Below, one piece after another: positions 8,800-17,331 of a stretch of DNA of 64,000 nucleotides (its first letter is position 1; every line of letters starts with the position of its first letter). This DNA is from Candidatus Poribacteria bacterium (lineage in GTDB: Bacteria; Poribacteria; WGA-4E; WGA-3G), in contig JAPPES010000136.1 in the NCBI GenBank assembly GCA_028824125.1, positions 1 through 64,000 on the forward strand. Reading direction: 5' to 3'. A program made the translations under genes and the position numbers. The notes below the pieces were generated by a model that saw nothing but the letters and a program-made list of their open reading frames with translations, did no database searches and was not told where the DNA came from.

Positions 8800-9576
8800 A
8801 TGGAGAACACAGATAGCAGCAACGTGGCAACAGAGTTACAAGCACATAATCTTGTTAAAAGGTATACACGTCGGGGGCCAGTCGTCGTCAACGAAGTGAG
8901 TTTATCGCTAAAGCAAGGTGAGATAGTAGGTTTATTAGGGCCGAACGGTGCTGGAAAATCAACTACATTCTACATGGTGGTTGGTCTTATTCGTCCAAAT
9001 GCAGGTCGGATCACTTACGGGGATAGAGATATAACGTTCTTGCCGATGTATAAGCGTGCGCGTCTCGGCATAGGTTATCTTTCACAGGAGACATCAATTT
9101 TCCGAAAATTGACGGTAAAACAGAACATTGAATCGATTTTAGAAGCGCGCGGAATGTCAAAAGATGAGCGAGAAACGCGCATACAGGAATTCACAGATGA
9201 ACTCGGCATTTCAAATCTTTTAAATCGTAAAGCATATACGCTTTCAGGGGGTGAATGTCGGCGAGCTGAGATTGCTCGTGCGCTCGCCGCACAACCCGAG
9301 TTCATTTTATTAGATGAGCCACTTTCTGGAATTGACCCAATTGCAGTTGCGGACATAAAACAGCTAATTTTACATTTACGAAGCCGTAGCCTTGGAATTC
9401 TAATTACAGATCACAATGCTGTTGAAACGCTAAATATTGTTGATCGGGCATATCTTATTGCGGATGGGAAAATTACACTATCAGGCACGCCTGAAGAACT
9501 TATCAATAGCGAAGTTGCGAGAGAACTCTATTTCGGTCATAACTTTCATTATGCAAAAGAGGAGAACAACTCATAA
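8800..9576 (+). CDS. lptB: LPS export ABC transporter ATP-binding protein LptB
   Basis: A 258-residue cytoplasmic ATPase that powers LPS extraction from the inner membrane with LptF and LptG (not in the window). Walker A is 'GPNGAGKST', the ABC signature is 'LSGGECRRAEIARAL', Walker B is 'FILLDEP' followed by 'LSGIDPIAV', and the H-loop is 'ITDHN'. These match LptB, including the 'GYLSQETSIFRKLTV' Q-loop region. Two ATGs are possible, 8785 and 8800; the later one is preferred because residues before it fall in the T-tract of the hairpin, but neither has a clear ribosome site. The next gene is rpoN, the usual neighbour. Confidence 0.93.
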   Translation: MENTDSSNVATELQAHNLVKRYTRRGPVVVNEVSLSLKQGEIVGLLGPNGAGKSTTFYMVVGLIRPNAGRITYGDRDITFLPMYKRARLGIGYLSQETSIFRKLTVKQNIESILEARGMSKDERETRIQEFTDELGISNLLNRKAYTLSGGECRRAEIARALAAQPEFILLDEPLSGIDPIAVADIKQLILHLRSRSLGILITDHNAVETLNIVDRAYLIADGKITLSGTPEELINSEVARELYFGHNFHYAKEENNS

Positions 9577-9666
9577 GAAGAACTTTAGCATCGGTTATCG
9601 CTTGAGAACTACTTTTTTGAAGGCGTTACAGTCACAAATACGCTAACGTTCTAATAGTGATTTATT

Positions 9667-9765
9667 GGGGTACCGCGTGATGAAAATGCAACCGAAACAC
9701 TGCTGCTGAGTACGAACATTACATTGACTGCTGGGGGTACCGCGTGATGAAAATGCAACCGAAAC
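9667..9765 (+). repeat. Duplicated rpoN start region
   Basis: The segment beginning ggggtaccgcgtg and including ATGAAAATGCAACCGAAAC occurs at 9667-9698 and again at 9734-9765, offset 67 bp. In the first copy the ATG at 9680 opens a 9-codon frame that stops at TGA 9707-9709. The second copy carries the real rpoN start. Confidence 0.85.
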
Positions 9766-11531
9766 TTACTCAGACGCCGCAGATGACAAATAAAATTGTC
9801 ATGACACCCAAGTTGCAACAGGCAATTAAGGTACTTATGATGCCGCAGCTTGAGTTAAAGCAATTTATAGAGCAAGAGTTGAACCAAAACCCACTTTTAG
9901 AAATTGAGGAAGAGCCTGAGACAGCCCTGTCTATGGAAGATTATGATCCCGCGCCTGAATGGAACAACCCTGAGGAAAATATTGAGCGTGAGGATACTTC
10001 TGTTGATATTGACTGGCATGCCGTGTTTGACGACATGCGAACACCTGTGACTCAAGTAAATCAGCTGTATGATGATCCCGATGCTCCAGAACCGGACATC
10101 GCTGAAGCACTATCTCTCCAGAATTATCTATATCAACAACTCCAGTTAGCACCTTTCACCAAGACAGAACGTGCTATCGGAGAATTAATTGTTGGGAATT
10201 TAAACGATGATGGTCGACTCCTATTGAAACTGTTTTCTCTCCCTCTTGAATTCGTTGGTGACTTTGAAAATGAATGTCTCTCAGAAGAATTACAGAAAAC
10301 ATTATCAAAAAACCTCAGTACTATAACGAATAATGATAAAAAATCAAAGGAAGAAGTCAAAGAACTCTTATTTGAGGTCAATCCTATCGTAGCAGCGCCA
10401 GCAAATTCGGAAAGCGAATCTAAGCGTTGGGAAATTGTTGATACCATTAGCAAGAAAACATACACAGTTAAACACGAAGGGAACGAAATAAATCTTTATG
10501 AACTTACTTTAGAAGATATTGCATTTGAGGCGGGATGTACAGTATCCGAAGCTGAAAAAGTACTGCACATGATACAAGAGACATTTGAACCTGCTGGTAT
10601 CGCTTATCGTGACCTCAAGGAAACACTGAGTATACAGATTCGCCATCATGAAATGCAGCACTATAAGCAAAATGGACTATCCCCATATCATGTGCCGTTT
10701 CGACTTGCTAAAGAGATTGTTGAACATCATTTAGAGGATTTATTGAACAATCGAATGGCCGCTATTTCTGAAGCACTTGAGTTAGGCAAAGACGAGATTC
10801 TTAAGGCTTCACAATGGATTGGCACTTTGTCTCCATATCCGGGGCGTTACTTTTCTGATCCATCTGTCAAAGATTTGGTTAAATCACCAGAGACAATCCA
10901 AGGGATCACTCCTGATGTGCAGGTAGTAAAAAATGGTGAAGATTATTATATTTTACCGATTGATAATTATATTCCGCGTTTACGTATGAATCCTTACTAT
11001 ATTAACTTAATGCGCGATGACAGTAAGACGTTAGATTCAGAGGCAAAAAAATGGATTCAAAAAAAATATAATGATGCCGTAGATATACTCAGCAGTATAG
11101 CACAGCGAGGTCGTACTATTGAACGGGTTACGGAAGCTATCTTTGAAGTCCAATCTGATTTCCTAAAACAAGGCCCACAGAGCATTAAACCTTTGACATT
11201 GAGAACGATTGCCGATATGGCAGGTGTTCACGAATCAACCGTGAGCCGCGTCACGAGTAACAAATATGTTCAGACACCCCTCGGTACTTATCCGTTGAAG
11301 TTCTTTTTTAGCAATCAATTGGCAACAACTCAAGGCGACTCAGTGTCTCCAGAACAGGTTAAGGCAGCCCTTAAAGATGTGATAAGTAAAGAAAATCCAG
11401 CCAAACCGCTAAGCGATCAAGCGATAAGTGCATCATTGAAAAAACGCGGGATGGTTGTTGCAAGGCGGACTGTGCAAAAATATCGTGAAGAACTCGGCAT
11501 CCGCTCTTCCCGTCAAAGGAAAAAATCTTAA
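9747..11531 (+). CDS. rpoN: RNA polymerase sigma-54 factor
   Basis: A 594-residue alternative sigma factor. Region I is the Gln/Leu-rich N-terminus 'KLQQAIKVLMMPQLELKQFI'. It is followed by an acidic linker (about residues 55-110), the core-binding region and the C-terminal DNA-binding domain with helix-turn-helix 'MAGVHESTVSRVTSNKYV'. The RpoN box 'ARRTVQKYREELGIRSSRQR' ends the protein. It recognises -24/-12 promoters and needs AAA+ activators. An Asn/Lys-rich stretch near residues 165-250 makes it longer than E. coli RpoN (477 residues). The ATG at 9747 is preceded by an in-frame GTG; a run of G at 9733-9737 is the only ribosome-site candidate. No -24/-12 promoter was found by eye in the window. 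Confidence 0.96.
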   Translation: MKMQPKLTQTPQMTNKIVMTPKLQQAIKVLMMPQLELKQFIEQELNQNPLLEIEEEPETALSMEDYDPAPEWNNPEENIEREDTSVDIDWHAVFDDMRTPVTQVNQLYDDPDAPEPDIAEALSLQNYLYQQLQLAPFTKTERAIGELIVGNLNDDGRLLLKLFSLPLEFVGDFENECLSEELQKTLSKNLSTITNNDKKSKEEVKELLFEVNPIVAAPANSESESKRWEIVDTISKKTYTVKHEGNEINLYELTLEDIAFEAGCTVSEAEKVLHMIQETFEPAGIAYRDLKETLSIQIRHHEMQHYKQNGLSPYHVPFRLAKEIVEHHLEDLLNNRMAAISEALELGKDEILKASQWIGTLSPYPGRYFSDPSVKDLVKSPETIQGITPDVQVVKNGEDYYILPIDNYIPRLRMNPYYINLMRDDSKTLDSEAKKWIQKKYNDAVDILSSIAQRGRTIERVTEAIFEVQSDFLKQGPQSIKPLTLRTIADMAGVHESTVSRVTSNKYVQTPLGTYPLKFFFSNQLATTQGDSVSPEQVKAALKDVISKENPAKPLSDQAISASLKKRGMVVARRTVQKYREELGIRSSRQRKKS

Positions 11532-11636
11532 ATTCGATCCATTGAACATACTTTTCACAATGAAATTATTATGATTTTACTATAATCCGATAGAGAAATA
11601 TTTTCAAACTTTAGATACTTATGCAGGAGAGATATT

Positions 11637-12194
11637 ATGAAAATTACATATTCTGGACATAACCTGAAAATTACTGATGATCTTCATGATTATATCCTAA
11701 AACGTGCTGAGAAGATTGAATCTCGTTTTGGAGAGATGCAAGATTTTAATGTTATTCTGAAAGCAGAAAAGCATCGTTTTGAAGCGGAGATAATAGTTTC
11801 AGCACCAAAAGTATCGTTTTACGCAAAGAATAATACCCACGAAATCATATCGGCTATAGACGGTGCTGCAGACAAGGTTATTAGCCAGATTCGTAAACAC
11901 AAAGAACGTGTCAAAGATAAACGGCATAACGTGCCACATCGGGAGGTGGTAGCCCAATTGAATCCGGAGGCATCAGAAATCCCGCCAGATGTGGATTCAA
12001 CAGATGCTCCGGTTATTGTCCCAGTTTCGGAGAAATTTGCCGCAAAACCGCTTACATTGAGTGAAGCCGCAGCTGAACTTCATACCTCCGGAGAAACTCT
12101 GCTGATGTTTTTAAACTCAGATACGCGGCAGGTGAACCTACTTTACCAATCTGATGATGGGGCTTACGGTTGGGTAGAACCATCTTTTACGTAA
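11637..12194 (+). CDS. hpf: Ribosome hibernation promoting factor, long form
   Basis: A 185-residue cytoplasmic protein. The N-terminal S30AE domain (about residues 1-100, 'MKITYSGHNLKITDDLHDYI') binds the 30S decoding centre in stationary phase. The C-terminal segment (about 135-185, ending 'LLYQSDDGAYGWVEP') is the dimerisation tail of long HPF, which joins ribosomes into 100S particles. The ATG at 11637 has GGAGA seven bases upstream. It follows rpoN by 105 bp, the classical rpoN-hpf order. A TATAAT at 11581-11586 may supply its own promoter. Confidence 0.93.
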   Translation: MKITYSGHNLKITDDLHDYILKRAEKIESRFGEMQDFNVILKAEKHRFEAEIIVSAPKVSFYAKNNTHEIISAIDGAADKVISQIRKHKERVKDKRHNVPHREVVAQLNPEASEIPPDVDSTDAPVIVPVSEKFAAKPLTLSEAAAELHTSGETLLMFLNSDTRQVNLLYQSDDGAYGWVEPSFT

Positions 12195-12216
12195 CACTAT
12201 ATGAATAGTCTCGGTA

Positions 12217-12237
12217 GGCGCGATTTCAAATCGCGCC
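12217..12237 (+). repeat. Palindrome GGCGCGATTT-C-AAATCGCGCC
   Basis: Ten-base perfect arms around a single C lie between hpf and valS. A related palindrome lies at 17280-17300, also just after a gene. No T-tract follows, so it is read as a repetitive extragenic palindrome and not as a proven terminator. Confidence 0.7.
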
Positions 12238-12291
12238 AACTATAGCCCAAAAACGAGTTTAATTAAAATAGAGCTGTTTTCAGGTAATAAT

Positions 12292-14949
12292 ATGACAAGT
12301 CTTCCAAAGATTTACGACCCTCAGGAAATTGAGGGTAAATGGTACCAATTTTGGCAAAGCAACGGCTTCTTTCATGCCGAAGCCATCTCTGACAAGCCTC
12401 CCTACGCAATTGTGATCCCACCGCCAAACATCACTGGTAGCCTACATATCGGACATGCGCTTGATAACACGCTGCAAGATTGCCTTATCCGATGGAAACG
12501 CATGCAGGGTTACAATGTGCTATGGATGCCCGGAACAGACCACGCTGGCATTGTAACCGAGCTCATTATGGAGAGAAAGCTTGTTGAAGAAGGTACAAGT
12601 AGAAACGCTCTTGGCCGAGAAAAATTTATAGAACGGATGTGGCAATGGAAAGCGGAATCCGCTGGATATATTGTCTCGCAGCTCCAACAACTCGGATGTT
12701 CTTGTGATTGGGAACGTGAGCGATTTACACTTGATGATGGGCTTTCAAAAGCTGTCCGGACAGCGTTTGTTAAGCTCTACAATCAAGGACTCATCTACCG
12801 TGGGACCTATATGGTAAATTGGTGCCCACAGTGCAATACTGCAGTGAGTAACCTTGAAGTGGAACCGATTGAAATTGATGGAAACTTTTATCACATCCGT
12901 TATCCTGTAATAGATAGCGATGTTGTGCTTGAAATTGCAACAACGCGTCCCGAAACGATGTTAGGTGATACTGCGGTCGCAGTCCATCCGGATGATGAAC
13001 GCTACCAACACCTGATTGGGAAAAAAGTTCTTCTTCCGCTTTGCGATAGAGAAATACCGATTATAGCTGATGACTATGTGGATACAGAATTTGGGACGGG
13101 TGCGTTAAAAGTTACGCCTGCCCACGATGTGAATGACTATGAAATCGGTTTGCGGCACGACCTTGAACAACGTACTATCTTTACCCAAGACGGACATATC
13201 AACGAAAATGCCCCTGAAAAATACTTAGGTCTATCCCGTTGGGAGTGCCGGAAAAAGGTTGTTCAAGATTTAGAGAACGGGGATTTTCTTGTCAAAATTG
13301 TGCCGCACAGACATGCTGTTGGGCATCATGATAGGTGCAACACTGTAGTAGAACCCGCAATATCGCTGCAATGGTTCATGAATGTTAAGCCCCTTGCACA
13401 AAAAGCTATAGAAGCTACAAAAAAAAGTGAAGTGACATTTATTCCAGAACGCGAAACCGCAAGGTTTTTTCACTGGATGGAGAATATTGAACCGTGGCCA
13501 ATTTCACGCCAAAGATGGTGGGGACACCGACTACCGATATGGTATTGTAGTGCTTGTGAAAAAGTCACTGCAGCAATGGATACACCCAAACAGTGTGAAT
13601 GTGGTGCGACTGACTTTCATCAAGATGAAGATGTCCTTGACACATGGTTTAGTTCAGGTTTATGGCCCTTCTCAACTATGGGATGGCCAGAAGAAACGGA
13701 TGAGTTAAAAACCTTTTATCCCACATCTGTGCTTGTCACTGGGTGGGATATACTTTTCTTCTGGGTAGCAAGAATGATTATGTTAGGACTCGGATGTATG
13801 GATAAAGTTCCTTTCCGTACGGTGTATCTACACGGTCTTGTCGCCGATGAGAAGGGGCAGAAGATGAGCAAGTCGAAAGGGAATAGCATTGATCCATTGG
13901 AGACGATTGCTACTTATGGCACAGACGCTTTCCGTTTTGCGCTGGCAAACGCAAGCACACCTATACCTTATGTGCCACTGCCTGAATCTCAAATTGAGGC
14001 GGGCAAAAGATTTGCAAACAAAGTATGGAATGCAGCTCGGTTCATTCTTATGAATTTAGAAAAACACCCTATTCCAACAACAGAGAAGATAGAAGCAGCA
14101 CAGGAGCCGTTAGAGATCCAATGGATACGGAGCCGTCTAAGTCACACCATAAAATCAACAACCGATGCGCTCGAAAACTTCAGATTTTACGAAGTCGCGC
14201 AAACCCTTTATGCTTTCCTTTGGCATGAATTCTGTGATTGGTATCTGGAATTTGCGAAACAACGTCTACCTAAAAATGAGCCGCAAGCATTGTGGGTTGC
14301 TGCCGATGTTTTGGAACAGGTAATGCGTCTCCTACACCCAATTATGCCGTTTTTAACAGAGGAGATTTGGCAGCTACTTCCGCATGGCGGGAATAACTCT
14401 GATGTAGATGGAAACGCATCAGTGACTGTTGCACCTTTGCCGAAGCCAACCGAAGAAAACCCAGACGCAGAAACTACCATGTCAACTCTCATGGGAGTGA
14501 TTGAAAATATCAGAAGTATACGCGGCGAGTTGAACGTGCCGATCGGAGCATCTGTAGAAGTGCACATTCAATCGCCAAATGCTGTAGTTCGAAATCGGCT
14601 TGAAACATATCTGGAGCAGTATTTACCTGCTTTTACGAAGGTGTCGGACATTACAATTGCAGCGTCCTTACCGAAACCTCCTGCCTCAGCAGAAGCGGTT
14701 ATTGGAGACCTTGCCATCTACATTCCATTGGCAGGCGTAATTGACTTTGAAGCAGAAAAAGCGCGACTAACGAAACGTTACGATCAGATAGTCAAAGACG
14801 TTGAAGCTGCGCAAAAAACATTAGAAAATCCGAATTTTATTGAACGTGCACCCGAAAAAGTTGTTGCACAAAAACGGGAACTACTTGAACGTTTGTTAAT
14901 TGAACAGGAGAAGTTGGCACGAAGTCTTACGATGCTTACTTCTTCGTAA
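12292..14949 (+). CDS. valS: Valyl-tRNA synthetase
   Basis: An 885-residue class I aminoacyl-tRNA synthetase that charges tRNA-Val. The HIGH motif is in 'PPPNITGSLHIGHAL' (near residue 50) and the KMSKS motif in 'KGQKMSKSKGNSIDP' (near residue 520). 'ATTRPETMLGDTAVAVHP' belongs to the editing (CP1) domain that hydrolyses Thr-tRNA-Val. A C-terminal coiled-coil tRNA-binding arm ('EAEKARLTKRYDQIVKDVE...') completes the usual ValRS layout and length. It starts about 97 bp after hpf. The thioesterase gene follows 17 bp later. Confidence 0.98.
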   Translation: MTSLPKIYDPQEIEGKWYQFWQSNGFFHAEAISDKPPYAIVIPPPNITGSLHIGHALDNTLQDCLIRWKRMQGYNVLWMPGTDHAGIVTELIMERKLVEEGTSRNALGREKFIERMWQWKAESAGYIVSQLQQLGCSCDWERERFTLDDGLSKAVRTAFVKLYNQGLIYRGTYMVNWCPQCNTAVSNLEVEPIEIDGNFYHIRYPVIDSDVVLEIATTRPETMLGDTAVAVHPDDERYQHLIGKKVLLPLCDREIPIIADDYVDTEFGTGALKVTPAHDVNDYEIGLRHDLEQRTIFTQDGHINENAPEKYLGLSRWECRKKVVQDLENGDFLVKIVPHRHAVGHHDRCNTVVEPAISLQWFMNVKPLAQKAIEATKKSEVTFIPERETARFFHWMENIEPWPISRQRWWGHRLPIWYCSACEKVTAAMDTPKQCECGATDFHQDEDVLDTWFSSGLWPFSTMGWPEETDELKTFYPTSVLVTGWDILFFWVARMIMLGLGCMDKVPFRTVYLHGLVADEKGQKMSKSKGNSIDPLETIATYGTDAFRFALANASTPIPYVPLPESQIEAGKRFANKVWNAARFILMNLEKHPIPTTEKIEAAQEPLEIQWIRSRLSHTIKSTTDALENFRFYEVAQTLYAFLWHEFCDWYLEFAKQRLPKNEPQALWVAADVLEQVMRLLHPIMPFLTEEIWQLLPHGGNNSDVDGNASVTVAPLPKPTEENPDAETTMSTLMGVIENIRSIRGELNVPIGASVEVHIQSPNAVVRNRLETYLEQYLPAFTKVSDITIAASLPKPPASAEAVIGDLAIYIPLAGVIDFEAEKARLTKRYDQIVKDVEAAQKTLENPNFIERAPEKVVAQKRELLERLLIEQEKLARSLTMLTSS

Positions 14950-14966
14950 TTATAGCAAGTTTGAAA

Positions 14967-15398
14967 ATGGCAATAGAAAATAACAACCGCTGTTTTGTTT
15001 GCGGCACAAATAATCCGTATGGCTTGCAAGTGGAACCGGAAATCAGAGATGCAGGTGCTGAAGTCCACATAGAATGCACACCACCTGAACACATGCAAGG
15101 ATGGGCAAACATTCTTCACGGTGGTATAATTAGTACCCTATTAGACGAGGCGATAACCCATATTGGCATAGGAACTTTTGATGGCCCCGCGGTTACAGCA
15201 CAACTTGAAGTTCGTTTTCGGAAGCCTGCACCAACAGGCGTGAAACTATTTGTTTTTGCAGAACGGACTAAAGTTACACGGCGATTAGTAGAGGCGAAGG
15301 CGGAAATAAAACTGAGTGATAGCACCCTCATCGCTACTGGTACCGGCAAGGTAATGCCGGTTGATGAAAGTTACACCTCTACGCCTCCGACTCAATAG
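14967..15398 (+). CDS. PaaI-type hotdog-fold thioesterase
   Basis: A 143-residue single-domain hotdog protein. The core 'ANILHGGIISTLLDEAITHIG' carries the H-G-G and Asp/Glu pattern of PaaI/4HBT thioesterases, followed by strands 'TAQLEVRFRKPAPTGV'. Such enzymes hydrolyse acyl- or aryl-CoA thioesters; the substrate is unknown. The N-terminus has 'RCFVCGTNNPYGL', a short Cys-x-x-Cys segment seen in a subset of this family. The ATG at 14967 is chosen; an in-frame TTG lies two codons earlier. It follows valS closely and may be co-transcribed with it. Confidence 0.87.
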   Translation: MAIENNNRCFVCGTNNPYGLQVEPEIRDAGAEVHIECTPPEHMQGWANILHGGIISTLLDEAITHIGIGTFDGPAVTAQLEVRFRKPAPTGVKLFVFAERTKVTRRLVEAKAEIKLSDSTLIATGTGKVMPVDESYTSTPPTQ

Positions 15399-15404
15399 AA
15401 TAAC

Positions 15405-15560
15405 TCAGATTGCTTCCTATAAGATTTTAGACCTGCAAACACCGTTTTTTATAGAGAATGATCCATTTTTCGTAAGATTCCGTAGCGCAAACTGTGAGTT
15501 TGCGTCTTCACAGGCACAATCTAACAGATTGTGCTACTACGTGGCAACTTAGGTTAGAAT
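15405..15560 (+). repeat. Composite dispersed repeat upstream of nadB
   Basis: Bases 15405-15500 match, inverted, 33090-33178, including a shared 'tatagagaatgatccattttt'-type core. They are followed by palindromes AAACT-gtg-AGTTT and GCACAATCT-aac-AGATTGTGC (15514-15534). The tail 'gtggcaacttaggtta' ends 30 bp before nadB and is repeated directly before the M24 peptidase gene at 24538-24553. Confidence 0.8.
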
Positions 15561-15588
15561 AGGATGCCGAAAGGCTTGCAAAACATAT

Positions 15589-17256
15589 ATGAACACAGAA
15601 ACAGATTCTTCTGTGCTGAATTCAGAAGCGCGTTCAAGTTGGGATACAGATGTGCTTATAGTCGGTAGTGGTGCTGCTGGGCTGCGCGCTGCTCTCGCAG
15701 CGAGTGAAAGTGCGGATGTTACCCTAATTACGAAAACAACTCTCAAAGAGAGCAACACGCTTTATGCACAAGGTGGCATCGCTGTCGCCATGAACGTTGA
15801 TGATACAATAGACCTGCACGTAGAAGATACATGTAGTGCAGGATGCGGTTTATGTGATATAGGTGCTGTTGAAACTATGGTTTCTGAAGGCATTCCGCGC
15901 GTAACGGAACTGTTAGACTGGGGTGCTAATTTTGATTGGGAAGGGACGCTTCCGCGTTTTACCCAAGAGGCAGCACATAGTCGTAGACGTATCGTTCATA
16001 AAGGGGATGCAACTGGGCGTGAAACAACGGACGTTCTCGTTCAGCGAGTCTTAAACACAGAACGTATTCGTGTCCTATCAGATGCTTTTGCAATAGACCT
16101 ACTTACGGATGCAGAATTAGCACAGGAAAAAGACGGGACCACATGTTACGGTGTTACTACCATTGTGGCGGATGAATTGGTCTGTCTTTACGCTAAAGCA
16201 ACGATTCTTGCAACAGGCGGGCTTGGGCGTCTGTATCCTTGCACCTCCAACCCAGAGGTGGCAACTGGCGATGGTTTCGCCGCAGCATGGCGTGCAGGAT
16301 GCGAGATGATAGATATGGAATTTGTTCAGTTCCACCCAACGACACTCTATCTTGACGGTGCCCCAAGTTTCTTAATCTCAGAGGCAGTACGGGGAGAAGG
16401 AGGACGCCTCATCAACATCCGCGGTGAGCGATTTATGGAGAAATATCACGAAAAAGGTGAACTTGCCCCGCGCGATGTTGTCAGCCGAGCGATCCAAAAT
16501 GAGATGTACCTAACAGGATTTCCGTGCGTCTATCTTGACGTTACACACAAATCCGCTGATTTTATTCAAGAACGGTTTCCGACGATCTCCGATACGACTA
16601 AACATTACGGCTTAGATATTAATATTGATTTAATACCAGTTCGTCCCGGTGCGCATTTTATGATGGGAGGGATTCGTACCAACACCGATACAGAAACAAA
16701 TCTCAAAGGTCTATATGCATGTGGTGAAGTTGCATGCACTGGCGTGCATGGTGCCAATCGTTTAGCAAGTAATTCGCTATTAGAATGCCTGGTCTTCGGC
16801 GTGCGTGCTGGAAATAACGCTGCATCTTATGCCACATCTCAAACATCGGAGCCTCCACCAAAAATCCTGATACCAAGTCCTCAAGAAAAAACTTCAGGTT
16901 TAGATGAAAATTTAATATCAGCAACAAAGGATGCTATTCGTGAAACGCTTTGGGAGAATGTCGGAATTGAACGTGATGGTGAAGGTTTAGAACAAACACT
17001 GAACGATTTAGAAGAAATAGGGGCAGTGACTGGTCTCTCCCATTCTTTGCCAACATATCTTCAAACAACCGATGTGGCGTTGTGTGAAACGCTAAATATG
17101 CTTAATGTGGCGTGGATAATCACACAAGCAGCACTCGCTCGAACGGAGAGCCGTGGTGGCCACTACCGAGCAGATTTCCCTGATCAAGATGATGTTGATT
17201 GGCTTCGACGCATCATCATGAGCAGAGACAATGACCCGGAAATTGTTGAACTATAA
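15589..17256 (+). CDS. nadB: L-aspartate oxidase
   Basis: A 555-residue FAD enzyme that oxidises L-aspartate to iminoaspartate, the first step of de novo NAD synthesis; NadA then makes quinolinate. The FAD dinucleotide motif is 'VLIVGSGAAGLRAAL' near residue 24. 'AQGGIAVAMN', 'HTRR-like' sequence 'AAHSRRRIVHKGDATGRE' and 'CTGVHGANRLASNSLLECLVFG' are signatures of NadB and of the related succinate dehydrogenase flavoproteins. The distinct NadB-type active-site sequence and the lack of neighbouring sdh genes favour NadB. The length is typical. nadA and nadC are not in the window. Confidence 0.95.
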   Translation: MNTETDSSVLNSEARSSWDTDVLIVGSGAAGLRAALAASESADVTLITKTTLKESNTLYAQGGIAVAMNVDDTIDLHVEDTCSAGCGLCDIGAVETMVSEGIPRVTELLDWGANFDWEGTLPRFTQEAAHSRRRIVHKGDATGRETTDVLVQRVLNTERIRVLSDAFAIDLLTDAELAQEKDGTTCYGVTTIVADELVCLYAKATILATGGLGRLYPCTSNPEVATGDGFAAAWRAGCEMIDMEFVQFHPTTLYLDGAPSFLISEAVRGEGGRLINIRGERFMEKYHEKGELAPRDVVSRAIQNEMYLTGFPCVYLDVTHKSADFIQERFPTISDTTKHYGLDINIDLIPVRPGAHFMMGGIRTNTDTETNLKGLYACGEVACTGVHGANRLASNSLLECLVFGVRAGNNAASYATSQTSEPPPKILIPSPQEKTSGLDENLISATKDAIRETLWENVGIERDGEGLEQTLNDLEEIGAVTGLSHSLPTYLQTTDVALCETLNMLNVAWIITQAALARTESRGGHYRADFPDQDDVDWLRRIIMSRDNDPEIVEL

Positions 17257-17279
17257 GAAAATAAATTATAAAACAAGCA

Positions 17280-17300
17280 GGCGCGCTTTAGAAGCGCGCC
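17280..17300 (+). repeat. Palindrome GGCGCGCTT-tag-AAGCGCGCC
   Basis: Nine-base perfect arms lie between convergent nadB and the lytic transglycosylase gene. It resembles the palindrome at 12217-12237 in its GGCGCG core. It could work as a bidirectional terminator, but there is no clear T-tract on either side. Confidence 0.65.
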
Positions 17301-17331
17301 AATCAACGGTGAATCGTTAATTATAAATTAC

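Noticed and set aside
9600-9746. Search for -24/-12 (sigma-54) promoters
   Set aside because: A few TGGCAC strings were seen (for example at about 10820 and 14915), but none had a TTGC at the required spacing.
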